Below are positions 5,489 through 8,776 of a DNA stretch of 8,776 nucleotides, one piece after another. A program made the translations under genes and the position numbers. Below the pieces are notes generated by a model. It was given only the letters and a program-made list of their open reading frames with translations. It was not told where the DNA came from and did no database searches. The stretch spans positions 1 to 8,776 of the forward strand of contig CAADVA010000233.1 in NCBI GenBank assembly GCA_900752345.1, written 5' to 3'. The stretch's first letter is position 1; each line of letters starts with the position of its first letter. The DNA comes from an uncultured Collinsella sp. GTDB lineage: Bacteria > Actinomycetota > Coriobacteriia > Coriobacteriales > Coriobacteriaceae.

Positions 5489-6244
5489 CTATTTTGTAGC
5501 TTTTGACGAGCCTCCGCTCGCCTTTTGGTATTCGTCCTTAAAGGCCTTGAACATGCCGCGCGTCTTGCCGAGCTGCTTGCCCAGCGCGCGACTGCCCTTG
5601 TCCACGGCAACCGATCCCTTGTCGTCGAGCACCTTGGCTCCCTTTTTGACCTTGTCGCCCACCACGACGCTGGCCTCGGCGGCCTTGGCAGCCGCACCGC
5701 CCGAATACCCGAGCGACTTGACCTCGTCCGAAACAATCATCGCGCCGTCCGCATAGCCGCGCAGCATCGTCGGCGGCACCTGCGTGTCACCAACCAAAAC
5801 ACTCGAAGCAGCACCGGCGGTCACATAGAATGCCTGCACGATGCCCGAGCGTGGCTTGAACTCAACGTCCGAGCAATAGCCCACGACGTCGCCTGATTCC
5901 GTGCGCACGTCCATACCGACCCAGATGATGCAATCGTCCAGGTTGATGTCGAGGCGCTTGGCGGCGGCGGCATCGTACGTGTCCTTGACGTCATCGACCG
6001 CAATGGCGCCCTCGTAGACACCAATGGCGTCGAGCGCTACGAATCGGTCGGGACGCTCGATCATGCCCGCGATATCGGACTGACGGACCATAAAGCCGAC
6101 CACGCGCGTACCGCCCGGGGTAAAGACCGGAAAGTGAATCTTTCCGAGCTTTTTAGGGCTGCGCGGTGTGCCGTCCTTTTTGGTGCGCTTGTCCTCGGTA
6201 GGCTTGCGATAGATCTTGGCGCCGACAAAATCCCCGGCGCGCAT
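5489..6244 (-). CDS. PRC-barrel domain protein with Lys/Ala-rich tail
   Basis: 251 residues, no signal peptide or membrane helix. Two PRC-barrel-like units can be seen: residues about 4-90 (KIHFPVFTPGGTRVVGFMV) and about 100-172 (WVGMDVRTESGDVVGYCSDVEF). From about 180 a low-complexity tail rich in Lys, Ala, Gly and Val (KVKKGAKVLDDKGSVAV) is followed by an amphipathic, basic end. PRC barrels are small beta-barrels found in photosystem reaction centre H subunits and in RimM, and usually mediate binding to proteins, RNA or membranes. No enzymatic residues are evident. The ATG overlaps the TAA of the upstream YtxH-type gene (TAATG) and GAGG lies 4 bases before it, so the two are coupled and likely act together, possibly at the membrane. 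The exact function is unknown. Confidence 0.8.
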   Translation of the reverse strand: MRAGDFVGAKIYRKPTEDKRTKKDGTPRSPKKLGKIHFPVFTPGGTRVVGFMVRQSDIAGMIERPDRFVALDAIGVYEGAIAVDDVKDTYDAAAAKRLDINLDDCIIWVGMDVRTESGDVVGYCSDVEFKPRSGIVQAFYVTAGAASSVLVGDTQVPPTMLRGYADGAMIVSDEVKSLGYSGGAAAKAAEASVVVGDKVKKGAKVLDDKGSVAVDKGSRALGKQLGKTRGMFKAFKDEYQKASGGSSKATK

Positions 6245-6633
6245 TATGCCTCGGTCGAGGGCTCCGCAGCCTCGGTATCAGCCTCGACGGCGTTTTCGAC
6301 CACGACGTCGGCGGCAGGCGTCACGTTGCCGCCCGAAATGGCGTCGTTGAGCTGCTCGCGCAGCTGGTCCATGCGCTCGCGGGCCAGGTCGACCTTGGCG
6401 CGCAGGTCGTCGGTCTTGGCGTCGACCATCGGGCCAAAGTCATTCACCGCAGCACGAGCCTCCTCGGCGCCGTGCTCGTAAGTGTCGCGCATATTGTCCC
6501 AGGCGTCGTGGGGGATATCGGCAGCCATGGCGCGGGTCTCGGCGCCCGAGCGCGGGGCCAGAGCAACGCCGACAATAGCGCCGGCAGCGGCACCAAAAAG
6601 TGCGCCGGAGACAAAGCTGAAAGTCTTACCCAT
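6244..6633 (-). CDS. YtxH-domain small membrane-anchored protein
   Basis: 129 residues. The N-terminus (MGKTFSFVSGALFGAAAGAI then VGVALAPRSG) is the typical YtxH pattern: a Gly/Ala-rich transmembrane helix (about 5-25) ending in APxSG, followed by a charged, probably coiled-coil region (about 30-100) and an acidic Ala/Glu tail. Family members are small general-stress or envelope-associated proteins of unclear role. I chose ATG 6633: AGGAGAGGA (6640-6648) lies six bases upstream and the YtxH domain begins at once. The open frame continues upstream to an ATG at 6705, but those 24 extra residues are atypical and would contain the -10 promoter. ATG 6639 is a near-equal alternative. It is the first gene of a unit with the PRC-barrel gene. 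Confidence 0.85.
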   Translation of the reverse strand: MGKTFSFVSGALFGAAAGAIVGVALAPRSGAETRAMAADIPHDAWDNMRDTYEHGAEEARAAVNDFGPMVDAKTDDLRAKVDLARERMDQLREQLNDAISGGNVTPAADVVVENAVEADTEAAEPSTEA

Positions 6634-6650
6634 GATCATTCCTCTCCTGC

Positions 6651-6666
6651 GGGCACGTCGGTGCCC
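6651..6666 (-). other. Small hairpin in the YtxH leader
   Basis: GGGCAC (6651-6656) and GTGCCC (6661-6666) form a 6-bp stem with a 4-base loop just upstream of the AGGAGAGGA ribosome binding site. It could affect leader stability. No function is shown. Confidence 0.3.
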
Positions 6667-6684
6667 ACCGTTTGAATGCTGTCC

Positions 6685-6690
6685 ATTATA
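6685..6690 (-). promoter_or_regulatory. -10 box of the YtxH/PRC-barrel operon
   Basis: A perfect TATAAT on the minus strand sits about 52 bases before the chosen YtxH start, which would put transcription start near 6678. The -35 region (around 6708-6713) has no good TTGACA match, so an activator or a non-housekeeping sigma contribution cannot be excluded. Its position within the longer YtxH reading frame supports the shorter start. Confidence 0.6.
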
Positions 6691-6769
6691 CCCGCAGCGC
6701 ATCACTTGCCGCTCCGCTCATCTGCGTACGGCAAAGGCGCAGGTACGTGATGGTGATAAACGCGTAGGC

Positions 6770-7603
6770 CTACTCCTGGGGCATAGCCGGCATGGCCGCC
6801 GTGGCACCCGGGTCCTCTCCGGCGCCGTCCACGAGCGGCAGGCTGCCCTCATGCGCAGGTCCTGCCGGAACCGTCGCCGCACCGCCAAAGACGGCAGCGG
6901 AAGCCTCGTGGTTCTCGGCAACCGCGCCCTCGGTATCAATCGCCACCTGGGGCTCGTCGTCAAAGTTGGGGACACCCTGGGGCTCGGTGGGAACAGGCTC
7001 GGCGGTCGCATCGGCAACGGGCTCGGCGTCGGCCGGCACATCGCCCTCGTCAGCGCCCTCGTCCTCGGCAGCATCTTCGCCGTTCGCAGCGGTGACGGCC
7101 TCGTGAGGATCCTTGCCCTCGGCCTCGGCGCGCATGCCCAGCACCAGGTTGCGCAGGCCCGCGACCGTGCCTTCCACGTCGGGGGCAGGCTGGTCGGCGT
7201 GCAGGTACGCCCAGTCCATCATAAAGGTGGCCGAAGACAGCGCACCGATGGCCAGCGCGTCGTCGGGGCACGAAAGCTCAACCTCAAAGACGCGCTCGTC
7301 GTGCTCGCTTACGCGCGTGCGGCCGCACGAGATGCTGCCGGCAAGCCCGGTCTCGTTCATGAGCTCGACCGTCACGTGCTCCAGCAGATGGCAGAGCTCG
7401 GTCTGGCCCATGCAGTCCTGGAACTCGCGGCCGGAATCGCCCAGGCACAGGTGCTTGGCAATCGCGGGCACCAGGTAGTACACGCGCGCCGTGGCCTCGA
7501 TGTCCTCCGAGGTCATGAGCGGCATGCCGGGGTTCACCAGCACATGCGCGCAGATCTTGTCCTCACTGACGGTGACCTTAAGGATGTTGAACAGGCCTGC
7601 CAT
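6770..7603 (-). CDS. Stand-alone protein like the cyanophycin synthetase N-terminal domain, with acidic tail
   Basis: 277 residues in two parts. Residues about 1-160 look folded and carry a pattern I recognise from the N-terminal domain of cyanophycin synthetase: a region like LPSLEEHFC (here VPAIAKHLC, 45-53), then HLLEHVTVELMNETGL (72-87), then CGRTR (93-97) and an FEVEL strand, matching the family's H-x2-EH-x-ALELQ...GFGRTR...YNVVFEY order. In cyanophycin synthetase this domain holds the growing Asp-Arg polymer. Here the ATP-grasp and Mur-ligase catalytic domains are missing and no neighbour supplies them. Residues about 160-277 are low complexity, acidic and rich in Ala, Pro, Glu and Asp, probably disordered. 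ATG 7603 has GGGGAG four bases upstream and lies 24 bases after the CorC-like stop, so the two are probably cotranscribed. Function is unknown; polymer or peptide binding is an inference from the fold resemblance. Confidence 0.78.
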   Translation of the reverse strand: MAGLFNILKVTVSEDKICAHVLVNPGMPLMTSEDIEATARVYYLVPAIAKHLCLGDSGREFQDCMGQTELCHLLEHVTVELMNETGLAGSISCGRTRVSEHDERVFEVELSCPDDALAIGALSSATFMMDWAYLHADQPAPDVEGTVAGLRNLVLGMRAEAEGKDPHEAVTAANGEDAAEDEGADEGDVPADAEPVADATAEPVPTEPQGVPNFDDEPQVAIDTEGAVAENHEASAAVFGGAATVPAGPAHEGSLPLVDGAGEDPGATAAMPAMPQE

Positions 7604-7627
7604 AACTCTCCCCTACTCTTCCTTGTC

Positions 7628-8776
7628 CTACTCGTCGCCGTCGTGCGGATTCGCGGAACCCGCACCCGACGTCGTCGGCTCGTCTACCGAAGACTCGGAA
7701 TCCTTCTTATCGGTTTCGGCCGGAGCGATCACGCGAATGAGCGAGATGCGCTGGCCACGCATCGACTGCACTTTAAACTTGTACCCCGCGACCTCAAACA
7801 CCTCTCCGATGTCGGGCACCGAGTCGCAAAGCTCCAAAATCCAGCCGGCGATGGTCTCATAATCATCGCTTTCCTCAAGCGGCCAACCAAGCTCAATCGC
7901 GTCATCGCACGAAAAACGCCCATCAACGAGCCACTCGCGGCGCGAAAGGCGCGTGAGATACTTGTTGTCGGGGTCGAACTCGTCCTCGATCTCGCCGACG
8001 ATCTCCTCGACGATGTCCTCGATGGTGATGATGCCGGCCGTGCCGCCGTACTCGTCCACGACCACCACGATCTGGTCGTGCGAGGTCTGCATCTCGGACA
8101 GCAGCGGCAGGATGTCCTTGGTGTCGGGCACAAAGGTGGCGTCGCGCAAAAAGCCGGCGATGGGCTGGTCGCCCTTGCCGTCGAGCGCGGGCTGAATCAG
8201 GTCCTTGATGTGCGCGATGCCGGCGACGTTGTCGGGATCCTCGTGATAGACGGGGATGCGGCTAAAGCCGGTCTGGCGCATGGTGGACAGCACGTCGGCG
8301 ACCGTCTCGTCGTCCTCGCACATGGTGGTGTCCACGCGCGGCACCATGACCTCGCGGGCAACGGTGTCGCCCAGGTCGAAGATCTCGTGGATCATGCGCT
8401 TTTCCTCGTCGAGCAGGTCGTCCTGCTCCGAGACCATGTACTTGATCTCTTCTTCCGAGACGTTCTGGCGGTCGTCGGCACTCTTGATGCGCAGGATACG
8501 GGCCAGACCATCGGAGCAAGCACCAGTTAGCCACACGAGCGGACGGGCGATCTTTTGGAAAAACGACAACGGCCCCACAACCTGCTTGGACACGCCTTCG
8601 GCGTTGGCCAGGCCGATGCGCTTGGGGACGAGCTCGCCGATCACGATGGACACGAAGGCGACCGCGACGGTGATGATGACCGGCGCCAGGCCGCGCGCGA
8701 TGGCGGAGAGCGGCGCGATGCCAAAGCTCATGAGCCACGTGGCGAGCGGGTCGGACAGACTCGTCGAGGCGACGGC
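7628..8776 (-). CDS. CorC/HlyC (CNNM-type) CBS-domain membrane protein, 5' end outside the window
   Basis: 382 residues are visible and the frame stays open to the window edge, so the N-terminus is missing; the ATG at 8731 is internal. The end of the DUF21 membrane domain is present (hydrophobic segment, then GELVPK at about residues 47-52 of the fragment). After a cytosolic linker comes a CBS pair (about 143-255: MVPRVDTTM, FSRIPVYHEDPDNVAGIAHIKDL, and DEYGGTAGIITIEDIVEEI). A CorC_HlyC domain follows (about 265-355: LVDGRFSCDDAIELG, ETIAGWI, VAGYKFKVQ) and then a polar tail. Family members include CorC and CNNM proteins, linked to Mg2+/Co2+ export with ATP/Mg2+ binding by the CBS pair; older annotations say haemolysin. 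Mg2+ efflux is the likely role by family. It precedes the cyanophycin-synthetase-like gene by 24 bases. Confidence 0.9.
   Translation of the reverse strand, partial: AVASTSLSDPLATWLMSFGIAPLSAIARGLAPVIITVAVAFVSIVIGELVPKRIGLANAEGVSKQVVGPLSFFQKIARPLVWLTGACSDGLARILRIKSADDRQNVSEEEIKYMVSEQDDLLDEEKRMIHEIFDLGDTVAREVMVPRVDTTMCEDDETVADVLSTMRQTGFSRIPVYHEDPDNVAGIAHIKDLIQPALDGKGDQPIAGFLRDATFVPDTKDILPLLSEMQTSHDQIVVVVDEYGGTAGIITIEDIVEEIVGEIEDEFDPDNKYLTRLSRREWLVDGRFSCDDAIELGWPLEESDDYETIAGWILELCDSVPDIGEVFEVAGYKFKVQSMRGQRISLIRVIAPAETDKKDSESSVDEPTTSGAGSANPHDGDE

Noticed and set aside
6634..6705. N-terminal extension of the YtxH gene to the ATG at 6705
   Set aside because: It would contain the TATAAT promoter and the ribosome binding site, and adds residues not typical of YtxH proteins.
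6482..8530. 682-codon open frame on the plus strand
   Set aside because: It lies opposite the CorC-like, cyanophycin-synthetase-like and YtxH genes. Its product is His/Arg/Gly-rich with no domain pattern, a typical antisense shadow of GC-rich codons.
8262..8738. 158-codon minus-strand frame in the CorC-like region
   Set aside because: It is an alternate frame of the CorC-like gene, with Arg/His-rich content and no motifs.

Overview
The window looks like a GC-rich chromosome segment from a Coriobacteriia actinobacterium, probably Collinsella or a close relative. This is an inference from codon use (strong G/C at third positions, which produces long spurious ORFs opposite the real genes), the protein families present, and the magnesium-type NRAMP known from the related Eggerthella. 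No rRNA, tRNA, CRISPR array or transposase gene is visible. All seven genes I accept lie on the minus strand, so the region reads from right to left.

Right end (8776 to 6770): a CorC/HlyC-type membrane protein with CBS domains, cut by the window edge, is followed after 24 bases by a protein whose first half resembles the N-terminal domain of cyanophycin synthetase. That protein lacks both catalytic domains and ends in a long acidic, Ala/Pro/Glu-rich tail. Middle (6690 to 5431): a perfect TATAAT box drives a small YtxH-type membrane-anchored protein. A PRC-barrel protein follows, translationally coupled to it through a TAATG overlap. A strong hairpin then precedes a membrane-anchored polysaccharide-deacetylase (NodB) protein that has lost most of its metal ligands and is probably a pseudoenzyme (5416 to 4010).

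Left part (about 3900 to 509): a 328-base gap holds a REP-like palindrome, a probable extended -10 promoter and a roughly 200-base hairpin-rich leader. The leader precedes a two-gene operon. The first gene is a PRC-barrel + MgtE_N + CBS-pair protein with a divergent five-helix membrane domain. The second, eight bases further on, is an NRAMP-fold transporter with the altered metal-site motifs of magnesium transporters (NRMT type) rather than Mn/Fe NRAMPs. A textbook rho-independent terminator ends this operon. The last ~500 bases are non-coding and contain a 34-bp imperfect inverted repeat bounding a 230-bp AT-richer, MITE-like segment, plus an 18-bp perfect hairpin.

The most interesting reading is that the MgtE-like protein has kept the cytosolic Mg2+-sensing architecture but lost the usual pore signatures. 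It could then act as a magnesium sensor or regulator of the NRMT transporter encoded beside it. With the CorC/CNNM-type gene at the other end, the window carries three genes of magnesium-handling families.
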